Below the pieces are notes generated by a model. It did no database searches. It saw only the letters and a list, made by a program, of their open reading frames with translations, and had not been told where the DNA came from. A stretch of 64,000 nt of DNA from assembly GCA_033980235.1 (NCBI GenBank), contig CM067068.1, positions 34,325,546 through 34,389,545 of the forward strand, given 5' to 3'. The position numbers and the translations under genes are program-made. The stretch comes from Diadema setosum. Lineage: Eukaryota; Echinodermata; Echinoidea; Diadematoida; Diadematidae. Below, one piece after another: positions 26,301 to 37,862 of this stretch (positions are counted from its first letter, which is position 1; each line of letters opens with the position of its first letter).

Positions 26301-29300
26301 CCAACATTCAAAATATTGTAAAGAGCAGTCGATTTTTCACATTTATAAAGCAGGTATTGGTATTGGCACCATCACAAGCATAATGATCAGGAGCAAAATA
26401 TATTATTATTACTATTATCATCATTATTATTCCTATCATTATTATCATCATTATTATCATTATTACTAGTACCATCAATATTTTACAGAGATTTATGATC
26501 ATGCATGAGAAATACCTCAAGTGTTGATGTTACAGTCTCACAACTCTCCCAATCATTTTAACACTTAATTTTCACCAAACCTTACACAAATATATCAGCA
26601 CTTTATACAACCTACTTAAAGAAAGCTTGAAATTATAATCAGAGTTAGAGGGCAAGTCCACCTTCATATAGACCTACATGTGGAGTGAGTGAATGCGCAG
26701 CAATAAGCCAGTCCGGAGATAGCTCATGTGCACATAGGTACAAATGACCTTTCATTTTTCTCAACTGGTTAGGCACTTCACTCAATGCAAAGTGACATAA
26801 TGCAGCAGCTTGCCCACCATAGCCATTTATGGAACTCATATTCAAACAAAGAATGAACCTAACCAGTGTAGATGAAGTGACCAGTATGGTTCGTCAATCA
26901 ACACTTACGGAATCATCTATTTTATTAAGTGTTGTCTTGAATATGTTAACAAACTTTTTTTGTGTGTTAACATTGCCAAATACCAGGCTTGCTGTCAAGT
27001 GGATGTACTGGCAGGTACCATTTATAAGGATTCCATGAATAATCCTAGCATTACACATGCTAATCTCAGTGAAATTAAAAAAACCAACCTGTCTCTCGGT
27101 ACAAATAACCTTTTTCTGCACATGCTCAAACTGGTACTCCAAACTGGCTTATACTATTAGAACACATCAGAAAAAATTTGAAAAGCGGACATTCAGTTCA
27201 AAAGTTAATAATCTTTAAATCATTTGTGCAGTCGCAGCAGAGTGAGAAGAGTTTATGATGTCACATGCGTAGAACAATCTAAGGAAAACCTAAAAAGAAT
27301 TTCAATTGTTTTTTCTTTTAGGAAAAACATGCACATTTACTTGACAAGTCACTGACGTATGTAAGGAATTGATAATAGTTTCTGCCTTCTTAAAGAGTGA
27401 AGTCCAGTGTTCTTTTATATGCAAAAAAAGTAGATATGATATGTTGAGCTTTCTCAGGTTTTGGAACAAACTCTATTTTTTTAATCCTTATATACATAAA
27501 GGGTTTGTGAGAAAATCATGCTTTTGTCAAGTGTCACAAAGCTACTCCCTTATGACATTGCATTGCCAGAGATTGCCCAAAATTGACATACATTGTGTGG
27601 CTGTCTACTACAAAAAACAGCAGGCGACTTATTTTTTTGTGTTCCCTACTTAAACAATCAATTCAAAGTGTGCATGTGTTGTTGAAGCACTGAGGCTATC
27701 GATGGTGAAGAAATAACTAAAATATGAACAATACAAACTAACCCCATCTAGTATGAAATATAATGGAAAGCATACTTTGAGTATTTCATATCCATTAGCA
27801 GATTCATATTTTCATCCATAATCCACCCTCCCCCCCAAAAAAAAAAAGAAAAAAAGATAAAAGTGAATAGAAGTCAAGTTCTTTTTAGACTGTGTTTAAA
27901 TTTGTAATTTGCTAGTTTGTTCTCTTGTATTTTTCTATTATATAATTCTTTAGAGTATTCTTGTTAATATTCAAGGCCAGTGCATTCTAAGAAAGGGAAT
28001 AACCTGACAACAGTTTAGAAGACAGAATAAATAGTTACTGTTATCTATGAAATTAGACATTTTCACATATATTTTGCAAAAAAAAATGCTAATCTTCATT
28101 TCATGGAGTGGCTTTATTCTCACCCTCGGCTAAAAACAGGGAGGTGATTACTTTCTGGATTAAAATGGAAAGATGTTTCTAGAGCCGTGGTGTTTAGCAA
28201 TTCTAATGGGGGGGGGGGGGGAATTCAATGTGGCCCGTCTCAAATTTTATATGGTTTAAACATACATGACATATAGGAGTCTCATTATTATGCCTCCGCC
28301 CTGAATGGTGCCGGAGGCATATGTTTTCAGGTTGCCTGTCTGTCTCCCGGTCTGTACGGATGTATCTACGGAAAAATTGATGGGCTTTCATCAAACCTGG
28401 TTCAAGGATACTACATGATGCTGATGATCTTATTGGCTTTTGCACTATATCTACTAAAAGTCAAAGAAAATTTGAAAATAACTTTTTTGCTACTTCTCTA
28501 GTCAGGGAAATCGGTGCACTCGTGTTGGTTGGCACATTCAGTTGGGTACAGCAAGGTTTCATCCTCTGCTTTCACAGGAAAGCCGACTCCCAACTTCTTG
28601 TTCTCGTAGTCAAGGTATATCTGCTCCTCTGCTTCAGCAAAATGCAGCATGGTCTTCATAGCTAATCTCATCTTACGCTGCATAAGTCGAAACTCCTCGA
28701 GCTCTAGTTTTTGATGCGTTTCTATAGCAGCTGCTTCAGCTGCCAAATAGTATGCCCTTCTGGCCATCACTCTCAGAAGAACTGGCATGGCTTCCACACT
28801 GACTCAACGAGGAACCAGGATTGACATCCTGAACATCTTCCATCTCCAGCTCTGGCATCATATATGGCTCACCAGTCTCTCGAGGTTGACCTGCATCACT
28901 CATCCTGAAGACCATCATTGAACTTCATGCATAGTGAACTCGATGATAAATAATCAATCAAACACAGGTCCCTTTGGCCCAGTATGAGACCAAGCTAACA
29001 CCATGCATCAGCATGGATCAGCAAGGTTCAACCTGTAATTGAATAAAACAAAGTTCAACATACAATCAATATCGGAATATCTACCTGCTAAAGTATGGGA
29101 TCAAGTATTTGTACTTCTGAAGTGATTTACCGTTTACATACCTTGTTTGTGTGACTTATTTTATGTCATGTCTAGCACATGCAACTTCTCCAGTGGATAT
29201 TATCTAAATTCACATATCGTGTATCATTGCTCACGCTCTGTGATAACAGACATTTTATGTTTATAACACACATTCTATTTTTATTGATAGACAACAAGGA

Positions 29301-32300
29301 GTCAAGGCCAACCTAAATTTTCTGACTTCAATCTTCATACATGTCTTAAATTCTCCTAAATGAACCAGGAACACTATTTTTCTTCATTAGGCACATCATA
29401 CATGCCTACATCGTTCTTTCTGTCAACTTCACAGAAACCAATATCCAACTGAGCCTCAACTCGGCTCAAACGTAATAATTCCCATTAACGAAAATGATGC
29501 GACTATATCCGGTCACCTATTTACGTACGTACCTTGGTAACTGCGTCCAGCAGCCCCATACGCATAGCGTAATTACGCTATGCATATGGGGCTGTTGGTC
29601 GTAGTTAGTACCTTGGTTGAGGCTTTCCGTATTAACGTGCACTTTCATTGACTTATTCGCTATGCTTTACTGTATGTATGATCGCACTTCTGACATGTTA
29701 GTACACATGTACCTCGATACAACTCTTTCGCATCAGTTTTCACCACTCAGCATTCTATGAGCATAATTCACACATATCATCGATTACTGTGAAATATTTT
29801 CAACGGAATTACAGTACAATTATCTACTCACAACGTTTGGCTCATCAAAAAGATTAATTCATCATCCAAACCTCACGGTCGTCTGTCCATTCCAAACGAG
29901 GAACGTCAGTAGTATGCACGTACGTATACCGCGCGACCTACGGCGTGGCGTGCGCATGCGATTTTAGCTTTGCCATTGACGAAGTGCTCAACGGTCCACG
30001 CGTGCACGCATAATACGTGTACTTGTACTCGTTTGCTTTCTCTCTATGATAAGGTCATTGAAATGATATTCTTGATCCCGGTGCGAGAAGAAAAAACAAA
30101 TGTTTAATTCAAGTAGTATTTTTTTAGTACAGTATTACTGATGACACTGTCACTCTTTAACAACGTGTAGTCATATTTTCAAATAAAAATATACGATAAT
30201 ATCCAAAAATAGTGTGGCATTTTAAGCAAACACCATTCAACACCCACATGTCAGCTTTCGGGAAAGACTATGGAATGGTTCCAAATTCGAACCCTTAAGA
30301 CTTGGCTCCCTTTAGGGTTCGGATTTGCACCTCTACATCCATCCCGAACCCTATAAGGTGCCACTTAGTTAGATTTGCTCGTAGGGTGCAAATAAGAACC
30401 CTAATAGAACCCTAATTTCTCTGTGTGCATTTCAAGCCTAATCGTTCACGATGGTGGTCTCATGCTGTATTTTATCTCCGATGTTTCCCCCCCCCCCAAA
30501 AAAAAAAATAAAAATGCTTAGTGTATCTTATTTACATGTTTTTTTTAATATGTTTATTGCACAAAAGTACTACTTAAGTTTATCTATTTGTATAATGTTA
30601 TGTTTTAATTTTAATCACTCCTAACTTGCTATTCTGTGTCTTTGATTCTTGACATTGTGCTCAATTCGTGTTCAATTGAATGCGGAAATAAATCACCTCA
30701 AACAAACTTTTCCCTCGTCGTCGTCGATTTGGTAGTACTTTTTCTAACTTGTCACAACTTTGAACTATGACCACCAACTTCACACCACAGGTATATAACC
30801 TAAAGAATGCCAGTCAAGTTCCAATATTGGTGACTTCCGACAAGGTGAAAGGTAAAAATGTCAATGAAGTCCCCGGATTTCAGTACCATAGATATCTTAT
30901 ACCGTTACACGGGTACATTATCTGTAGCTACCGGTCAAGTTCTAATATGTGTTAAGCCGGACAAGGTCAGCTGTAAAAAGGTTAATTTACTGACGTTTGA
31001 AAACCAATAGTCACAAATTGCGATATGCCGCCGAGACAAGGCGTTTGCCTTGTGTCCAGTTGAAATTGCAGGTAACCAGATGAATTGAGATTTGTAAATG
31101 TTGAAATGGTTTGCATATTGGGTAGATAAACAGCGATTATTCAGTGTTATAGTTACTGCCGGGGGGGGGGGGGGACTCAATATGCATAGTCATGAATTGG
31201 ACACACTGATAATGGATGACAAAATGATGAAATGAAAACCAATAAATCACGCAATGAGTCTTAAAATAAGTTACTAGTAGCTACTTGTTTCATACACTCT
31301 TCGTGTGCACACGTGTGCATATATGCTTATTTCTTTTTTCTTCTTCTTTATTTCAAGGCTGTCGCTCTTGTACTAGCCATATTGATTGGTGTAGGACGAG
31401 CTGTGGAAGTGATCAAACAACAGAGCATCTCAGATAGGTAAGACGATGTCTTTCAACTTGTACGTACGACAAAGTGCAAGTCGCATTGTTTTATACAGTG
31501 CGCATAAAAAACAATGGTAATCCAACTTTGGAGGGCTACCATTTCATAATTGTCAGGTATGGAAAGCACAGTGTTGGTTGTGAGGAAAGGGAAACTCTTT
31601 TCTTTGATACCTTAAGAAAATTAAGAAATAGTATAGACCTCCAAAGTTGGATTACCTTTTTTTGATACGCACTGAACAGTAAGTAGGCCTATATACATTC
31701 AAACAATTTGCGTAAGTATACTGTAAATGGATGCTTGCGTATATAATACATTGGATATGCTTACCATTTAGAGATCTCATGGTCATAATGCAACATAAAG
31801 CTAATGGCCTGTATATCTTGAAATTTCTTACGTATACTGGCAGCCATGCATTTTTTTTTTTGGGGGGGGGGGGGGTGGGGTATGAAAGTGTGTTCAGCTT
31901 CTATGTGTCAAAAGGTGTGAAAGCTCGGCCCATAGCAAATGGTCAACACTGGTAGTATCTAACATGGTTAGAATCCCAATGTTGTAGCCATCTCAATTTA
32001 ATGTGTGATCCATCCAGACTCAGTGTATGATATGACGCGCTTTATCTGTATAATTGAAACTAACAAAAGGGGATGTGGAGGGGCAGAAATTAAAACGACA
32101 TCTTCCTTCTTTTTCAAAGTCATTCATTGACTGCACTTGAACGCGAGATCTTGAGTAATATACCGTTCCTGTGCTCGGGAGTCAAATGATATCTAAATTA
32201 CGTACGTGGCATCTGAATCATATATGAATGACGTGAAATACCCTCATCGACCTGGATAGAGATGACTCAATAGTTTCCATAGTGTGGATATTTGACTTCG

Positions 32301-34725
32301 TTATGGACATCTTACAACCTTATACAGGATATTGGTCTTGCTAAGTGGACATTTAATTAATTCTCGATTGCCGTTTGAATTACCTTTCGTGACAGTCGAT
32401 CTGACTTTGGGGATTTGACCTGGAAAACCGTACATTTTTAAGAATGCATTATCTTAACCCTTCTTTGTTAAAGAAAATAACTCTGCTTAACACATCGCGT
32501 ATTCCTCAAGTTTGTCATGATATCCATCATCAACGATCGTATATGATTGTATTACTTCACTTCATTTTGATTTAAAGAATCCTGGCATACGCGTATCTAA
32601 ATTGATCGTAGAATACTTTTCAGTTCAAATATACCTGCAGCCATCGTTTGGCCATCTCTGCTTAGCTTCGGGGAACAGTGTGATGTCTACATTGATTTGT
32701 TTGGGGGAGGGGGGGGTATTATTATTTTTTTTTTAAATATAAGATGATTTTTTTTTTCAATATCCTCTATTCCTGAGCCCCATCTAAAAAAAAAAAACAA
32801 TGTCAAAGAAGATAAGTTAGCATGAAGAACTTTTGTGAATTCAATCCTTCTTTTTTTGCTGTCATAAAATTACGAGCGTCTTGATTGAAACGTTTCGCTC
32901 AATAAGAATGATACGTTCTCCTGCCATTTGTTTTCCAGCCGTTTGTTTTTACTTGCCGTCGGAATACCATGCGGAGTGACCTTCCTTCTTGCCCTGGTCT
33001 CTGCCTGCATTGTTACTGTGGGATTCAAAGCTATGTGCCATCAGCTCGTGTCAAACGACCCCGACTATCCAAAGTGAGAGATAAACTTTCTAAATCCCAT
33101 ACTCAAGAATTCGAAATCAGAAAATAAGAAAAAAATTATATGAAAATTTAGACTATAGACCTAGGTTTCAAAAATAGATAACTGACAACCAATATTCAAA
33201 AATTCAATACATTGAATTCAAAATGTATTACTACGAAAGGAAAACAGGTTTGACAACAACAAAACTAAAAAGCAGGTACAGGGTTCAATACACTGTATTT
33301 TACTTTGATATATCTATAAGCACGGAACGTTACTGAGGCTTGCAGTACAGTACAACTGTCACCCATTGGTCAGCTGTCGATACGGTTGTTATATCTCTTT
33401 AATAATCGTATCGGCCAACTTTAAGAAATTGCATGAACTGCAAAGTGTAAGTGTGTGTGTGTGTGTGTGCGTGTGTGTTTGTGTGTGTGTGTGTGTAATA
33501 TATCTCCTCCTCTATGTTTAACACTACAAAGTTCAGTATAACGCCTTCAACATGCCATAATTGACCATTAAATTACCATACAGATGTTGCTAACGGCTAT
33601 TGAAACAATGTTCTGGGATTATGACTGAAAGAACATTGCTTTAAGATCATATGAAACTACGCGAATTGTTCATAAAGAACTGTTATTGTCAGAACATCGA
33701 CCCCTTGTAATAGTAGTGGTCAATGGTGGTTGTAATCATGCGCAAACATGCAGGATCATAAGAGTGAAGTTTAGGAATCATTAAATGTTTAACTTTGTTA
33801 TTCTAAATAAGATACTATCTATTTGAGCGAGCTGCTATATTTAAAACATTCGATAAGATCAATTTTCAAGAGGAAATGCTATAAAACAGTTTCAGATTTT
33901 AAATAGGGTAAAATGTAAAGGCATTTCAACGCTATGACCTGATACAATAAACGTCTGCTTAGTCAAAAAAAAAACAACAACTTATTTTTCTTTATTATGC
34001 TCTAATTGGGTATTTTCTGTCTTGATTCATTTCACAAACAGGTGTGTTACTCATCAGGACACCAACTGGAGAGATCATGACGGAAGTCATTTCTATAACT
34101 ATCTCAGCAATGCTCAGGTATAGGTCTGACGATAATTTGTGATTCCTGGATGTCTCGACGAGAAGTAGTCACATGTTTGCTGTAGTTGTAACTTGTTCAG
34201 GGGTTGACATAGTTTGCTTCTCCGTCGCCTCTGTTGTTCTCAGTAAATAAATCGATTTGAAAAATAAGGCAAACTTATATCAAAGGGCAGCTTAAAGATG
34301 CTTTACCTATAGATGTGGAAAAAATAACTTCCTAAGAATTATTTGACGTATCAAAGCTTTGACTGAATTGTTATTCATTTTTTTCTTTTATTCATCGACC
34401 AATCAAACTTCACTTTTGTCTGATCGTTACTTCTCGTACAAATGTCATACACCTACACGGTGATTCCTAACCTCAGTTTATCAAAATCTTGCACCCCTTA
34501 TGTATCACTTTCCCCGCTATGAGTCGCTTTACGAACGACAATATTGGTTTCTACGCTTGATAAGGTGCTTTTTAAAGTGTTACTACCATGAACCTCGTCT
34601 CCACCGTTTTACAGGTCGTTTCCTGGGTGAGCGTGTTACTATGGTTACTAGTTGGCGTGGCAACCTACCTTCTCCACTTTTGCTTCCGAGTGAGAAGAAG
34701 CGGCACCATTGCCGTCTTGACCTGA
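17115..34725 (+). CDS. TMEM179-like four-pass membrane protein, gene B (complete, 6 exons)
   Basis: Coding exons: 17115-17216, 20032-20145, 31358-31437, 32939-33073, 34042-34117, 34615-34725 (TGA 34723). The product is 205 residues. The ATG sits in a strong Kozak context (GCCATGG) conserved in gene C, and no upstream in-frame ATG is visible. TM1 is about residues 6-33 (exon 1), loop 1 about 35-70 with two cysteines (CPLY, NCQY), TM2 about 71-90, TM3 about 101-125 ending in IVTVGFKAMCHQL, loop 2 about 126-170 with KC, and TM4 about 172-192, followed by RVRRS and a short tail. Exon 3 to 4 and exon 4 to 5 junctions split codons; exon 1 to 2, 2 to 3 and 5 to 6 junctions are phase 0. Intron 2 is 11.2 kb and full of transposons, yet the splice sites are sound. 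Family assignment to TMEM179/TMEM179B is by motif pattern; the cellular role is not inferable here. Confidence 0.83.
17412..18591. mobile_element. TIR element in intron 1 of gene B
   Basis: About 40-bp terminal inverted repeats (AGGTTTTCCCGGCCAATTTC..., right end complementary, with one mismatch noticed), flanked by a 7-bp direct repeat ATAATAT. The subterminal region is full of inverted CATTCAAATT/AATTTGAATG motifs. No transposase ORF is seen; non-autonomous, about 1.18 kb. Confidence 0.75.
19338..19418. repeat. TA-rich microsatellites
   Basis: TATC tetranucleotides running into two (TA)n blocks in intron 1 of gene B. Confidence 0.85.
19512..19613. repeat. Near-perfect 51-bp-arm hairpin
   Basis: Arms GTTTTTTATTACAA...GTGTAAAG and complement meet at a single central base (19563); only two mismatches were seen. 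The internal motif is CGGTCTGCCTCAGACCTTCG. Lies in intron 1 of gene B. Confidence 0.8.
19889..19973. repeat. CA microsatellite
   Basis: About 85 bp of (CA)n with a few CG/TA interruptions, just upstream of exon 2 of gene B. CA tracts occur at the same place upstream of exon 2 in genes A (window start) and C (54947-54982), so the tract is inherited from the ancestral intron. Confidence 0.9.
20755..22802. mobile_element. 2-kb element with long inverted ends, intron 2 of gene B
   Basis: The first about 105 bp (AAAGATAATATAAAG, CCTCAAAAGTT, TCAGGTTTAAG-like blocks, GTGAGACTTACTCG) recurs in reverse complement at about 22685-22802. Inside are a foldback with CAGCGCATGCGC arms (20870-21000, shared with 42607-43229), CAGCAGCCCC-type palindromes (21195-21265) and another foldback at 21992-22256. 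No transposase ORF is seen. Confidence 0.6.
21992..22256. mobile_element. Foldback MITE with TTTGTTTGCAAAAACCGA ends
   Basis: Terminal inverted repeats (ATATGAAGAGTTTGTTTGC, AAAAACCGATAAGTCCAT) at 21992 and reversed at 22256. A partial copy is at 37727-37862. Confidence 0.7.
22868..23405. mobile_element. TIR element rich in GTGTTA/TAACAC
   Basis: Ends CACTGTAAAAA and TTTTTGCAGTG form a short terminal inverted repeat with one mismatch. The interior holds many copies of GGTGTTA and TAACACC in both orientations, plus a direct repeat ATCAAACTTCAATAAAGGACCACACC-like around 22921 and 23138. Target duplication not clear. Nothing else is recognised to 24421. Confidence 0.6.
24440..25040. repeat. Subterminal tandem repeats of the 6-kb element
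   Basis: Units start with CATATCGTTGTAACACCAGC at 24464, 24599 and 24773 (spacing 135 and 174 bp), with AGGGTTC, GGGTGCA and TGCACCC motifs throughout. The same motifs occur sparsely at the right end (30290-30427). Confidence 0.75.
28282..28445. mobile_element. Fragment of the ATGCCTCCGCC repeat family
   Basis: TATGCCTCCGCC, GTGCCGGAGGCAT and GTTTTCAGGTTG match the left end of the element at 39554; only about 160 bp remain. Confidence 0.6.
28498..28918 (-). pseudogene. Frameshifted ORF of unknown family inside the 6-kb element
   Basis: Two overlapping minus-strand frames read as one protein of about 140 residues interrupted once. The first frame (28918 down to about 28803) starts near an ATG context and is acidic (ELEMEDVQDVN). 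The second (about 28803 down to 28498) is alanine- and glutamate-rich and predicted helical (MARRAYYLAAEAAAIE, FAEAEEQIYLDYENKK), ending DFPD and a stop. The frames differ by one base, and the switch must lie between 28803 and 28736. I do not recognise the family. It may be an accessory or gag-like protein of the element, or captured host sequence. An assembly error is also possible. Confidence 0.45.
29539..29607. mobile_element. 69-bp palindromic mini-element with 10-bp direct repeats
   Basis: Starts AACTGCGTCCAGCAGCCCC and ends in the near complement, with an almost continuous palindrome between. It is flanked by GTACCTTGGT on both sides (29529-29538 and 29608-29617). Same terminal motif as 42607-43229. 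Confidence 0.7.
31496..31674. mobile_element. 179-bp MITE in intron 3 of gene B
   Basis: Inverted ends CAGTGCGCATAAAAAACAAT and a near complement, with GGTAATCCAACTTTGGAGG in both arms. The corresponding position in gene A (about 2790) lacks it. Confidence 0.75.
33451..33497. repeat. GT microsatellite
   Basis: Imperfect (GT)n in intron 4 of gene B, in the same relative place as the GT tract at 4362-4397 in gene A. The rest of introns 3, 4 and 5 of gene B shows nothing else recognisable. Confidence 0.85.
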
Positions 34726-34839
34726 GCCCGAGTTGCTGCGGAAACACAAACACATACACACACTCACATGCAAACATATACACACGCACATGCAAACATA
34801 CACACACATGCACACAGACACACACATTCATACTATGAA

Positions 34840-34845
34840 AATAAA
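34840..34845 (+). terminator. Proximal polyadenylation signal, gene B
   Basis: AATAAA about 115 nt after the stop, aligned with those of genes A and C. Confidence 0.5.
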
Positions 34846-35186
34846 TGGTCACAAGAAAGAACGAACATAAACACAATGCATTTCATGAAATAGTGCCTTC
34901 GACTGAGTTTTGTTATCTTAATCACCGGTATCATCAGTCATGAGTCGGTTTCGGACGTAATTCGGGTATGATGTGACGTAGTACATATTTTAGGAAACGT
35001 TCTGAAAACATTTTGTGTTTGCTGGGACGCCCTTAGATGCGAGAAATTAAAGAAAAGAATCAAAGTTTCCGTTACAATAAGGACTGACCCTCAAAAACAA
35101 AGAAGTAATGTGTATGTGTTCTCTCAAAGAGTTTTCTTTTTGTAATAGTGTAATTGGGGATTTATTGTACGCGGTATGGAAAATGA

Positions 35187-35192
35187 AATAAA
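35187..35192 (+). terminator. Distal polyadenylation signal, gene B
   Basis: AATAAA in the same sequence context as 11045 in gene A. Confidence 0.45.
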
Positions 35193-35274
35193 CATCAAAC
35201 TCTGGAACGATGAAATATATTATGTTCTTTTACTTAGTGCTCTCTTCTCTCCTTTTGTTCCCCGCCCAATACAA

Positions 35275-36089
35275 TACAATTCAATTCAATTCAATTCAAT
35301 TCAATTCATTTTATTTCCATACTTCTCATTTGTGGACATTAGAACAGATATCAAACAAGTTCTTTCACCTTGTAAACAATGTGCAAAACACAACAATATA
35401 CATGGTGATAACACAGTAATTATATGTAATAACTGGTCAAATTCGAAATCGAGATGGGGTTGATCAAAGAAAAGTATGGCGGGACCTACATGAAAGCAAG
35501 CTTGTTTGGCTGTAAGCCCCGAGTAATCAGTGTGTGTGAAAAAGAAACGGAGAACGGATAGTAGATAAGACCAGATGATGTAAGAGTGCCAAATAAGAAA
35601 AAAAAAAAATACAAAAAACTAAAATGTGAACTATTACTGTGACCGAGATATCATCGGTTTCAGGAGGACAACATGATTTGCATAATCATGAAGCCTACTT
35701 AGGTATATACATAATGTACACTATAAACTGTTGTTGGATTAAAGTTACCGCCAGGATATGATCAGTAAGACACAAGAAGTAACATGTACAGCTATCAAGC
35801 CATTTGGTGTCCGCCGTCAAGCTCTGTATAGAAAGCTAGAGAGAGAAAGAGGGAAAGAGGAGGAGAGGGAACCGAAGTAGAATGTGGAATTGATAATGAT
35901 GAATTCGGAGAGCCTGACAGCAAGACCTAAAATGGAATCTGCAGCGTGTTGACAAGAATGTTTGATCGGACAATAACATACTACAATATTACATAAGACA
36001 TTACAATTCAGTTTCTGCAAGATATGCACTCAATAAAGACTCTTTTAATTTGCGTTTAAAGGAATATAAAGACAAGCAGCTTGTTATTT
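35275..36089 (-). mobile_element. 5'-truncated LINE downstream of gene B
   Basis: On the minus strand the last codons of a reverse-transcriptase ORF (…SFKRKLKESLLSAYLAET, stop at about 35973) are followed by a 3' UTR, an AATAAA and a (TTGAA)n tail at 35275-35310. CAATACAA flanks both ends (35267-35274 and 36090-36097). The aligned gene A flank (about 11120) lacks the insert. Confidence 0.65.
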
Positions 36090-36274
36090 CAATACAACCA
36101 ACATCCTGGCCCTCGAGAGCCTCCGTTATATAAAGAGCTCAAAAATAGTATTCAGATAGCACTATTGTCACATTTGGTGCATATTGGAGATAATTTACTG
36201 CAGTCAGAAATGTCAACAATCAATCATTACATTAGAGAAGGACACTTGATTAAGGATGTTGTGTATATCAAACG

Positions 36275-36644
36275 TTAAAGGCACAATTTACCATTTGCAG
36301 ATGAAATAAAACCCCAGCACTAGTGCCTTAAAATAGTTCCAAAATATGTGAGTTTGAATAGAAACAAGCACTGTAAAAATTTGAATCCGTATAATGTTAA
36401 GTACAGTATTGTTAAATACACAAAATGTGAACAATATTTAAAATAAAAATGTTGCCAAACTAAACCAACTACAGTTACGGTTTAATGAGAGTAATGCTGA
36501 TATCTCCTTATATTTTAGGCTTTATTGCGAAACTTTTATATGGTAGGATGTTTCGTGATCCAAGAGACCTAAACATATACATCATTATGTGATATCTTGA
36601 ACATTTTTAAAGTCACTGTTCCCAAAGGTAAACAGGATCTCTAA
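36275..36644. mobile_element. Family-4 repeat, uninterrupted copy
   Basis: Begins at TTAA and ends at CTAA; the aligned empty site downstream of gene A reads TTTTAATG (TTAA 11302-11305). Matches both halves of 7200-7975. Confidence 0.65.
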
Positions 36645-37048
36645 TGTATTGTCTCCGCATAGGACCTTTCAAATAAGAAAATTTAATTGGCTCGTGGTAC
36701 GGAGAGTGTCAAAATATCTTCGTATAGGACTGTGTTGTCTTAGCAACCTTTTCCTTTTTTCTCGATCCCTCTTCCCTTTCCGCATTATGTCATTATAATC
36801 CATGTAATTTTTTTCCGTTCTTCTTTCGCAAATTGGCGTCTAAATCATTGCAACTTGTTTGTTCTTTATCCGTATTATTGATGAAGTAAATGCGTATTTG
36901 AATAAATGGATAAACACAGACTAAGTCTTAGCTTCCCTTTCATTCATCGAGCTCACCGTTAATTCTTCCAGAGCAGGAAAGATGAAATACACTGTAAAAT
37001 ACTTTTACTTCTACATTTCTGTCTTCTACCTATAACACGTATATAGGG

Positions 37049-37310
37049 TCTACAAAGAAATATAAATAATCATGTAAATGTATGGTTGCATTTCTTTTAA
37101 ACATAAATGTAACACAATGTAAGAACACATAGAATACTTTATCTCCCTTCTCCCTCCCTCTCTCTCTCTCTCTGTATACATATATATATGTTTACATATA
37201 CATATATACATGTTATGTCTACAAACAAATATCAATAATCATGTACATGTATGGTTGCATTTCTTTTACACATAAATGTAAAACAATATTAGAATACATA
37301 GAATATTTTA
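37049..37310. repeat. 168-bp tandem duplication
   Basis: TCTACAAA-AAATAT-AATAATCATGTA…ATGGTTGCATTTCTTTTA recurs at a spacing of about 168 bp (37049 and 37217). TA-rich microsatellite follows to about 37510. Confidence 0.7.
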
Positions 37311-37726
37311 ATATTGCATTACCGGTTTATTCTTCGTTATATTGGAGCCAATGCGTGAATTCGCAACATGTTTATATATATTATGTTTATGATATGCATA
37401 TTTATATATATATATATATCATATATGAATATATGTTTATATATACATACATACATATATGTTATATATATATATGCATATTTATATATATATCATATAT
37501 GAATATATAAATTCACTTCACTTTATGACAACTAATATAATTATAAACATTACCATATCACAAAAGAATGAACGTCACATGGTATAATTGTAATTGTGTT
37601 ACGATATGTGCGTGTTCTCTGTCAAATGGAAGCATGGAAGAAAGTGTTAAGTCGAAAATCAGAGCGTTGAATATTGATATTTTCTTCACCTCCTGTGGCT
37701 GTTACAGTAGACGGCGCAGAGTGCAA

Positions 37727-37862
37727 ATGAAGAGTTTGTTTGCAAAAACCGATAAGTCCATATTTGCCAAACGGAGATATATGCGATTAAAGGTCAAGAA
37801 AAATAAAATGAATAATAAGAAAATTTTTGCTTCTTTTGACCATAAAATTAATGATATATTGA
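37727..37862. mobile_element. Partial copy of the 21992 foldback MITE
   Basis: GAAGAGTTTGTTTGCAAAAA and about 100 following bases match 21995-22110. Confidence 0.65.

Larger units (their letters stand above)
24422..30427. mobile_element. 6-kb DNA-transposon-like element in intron 2 of gene B
   Basis: Ends are inverted: CACACAGAGAAATTA at 24422 and its complement ending at 30427, continued by AGGGTTC and TTTGCACCCTA motifs. Flanking octamers CCTTTCCA and CATTTCAA match at 6 of 8, consistent with an old 8-bp target duplication. The left end carries a tandem array, and the element contains one frameshifted ORF and a 69-bp palindrome. No recognisable transposase domain was seen; superfamily unknown (8-bp duplication would fit hAT or P types). 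Confidence 0.65.

Noticed and set aside
28498..28918. Reading the frameshifted ORF as a host exon with a micro-intron
   Set aside because: The gap would be about 15 nt or less, too small for an intron, and it lies within inverted transposon ends.
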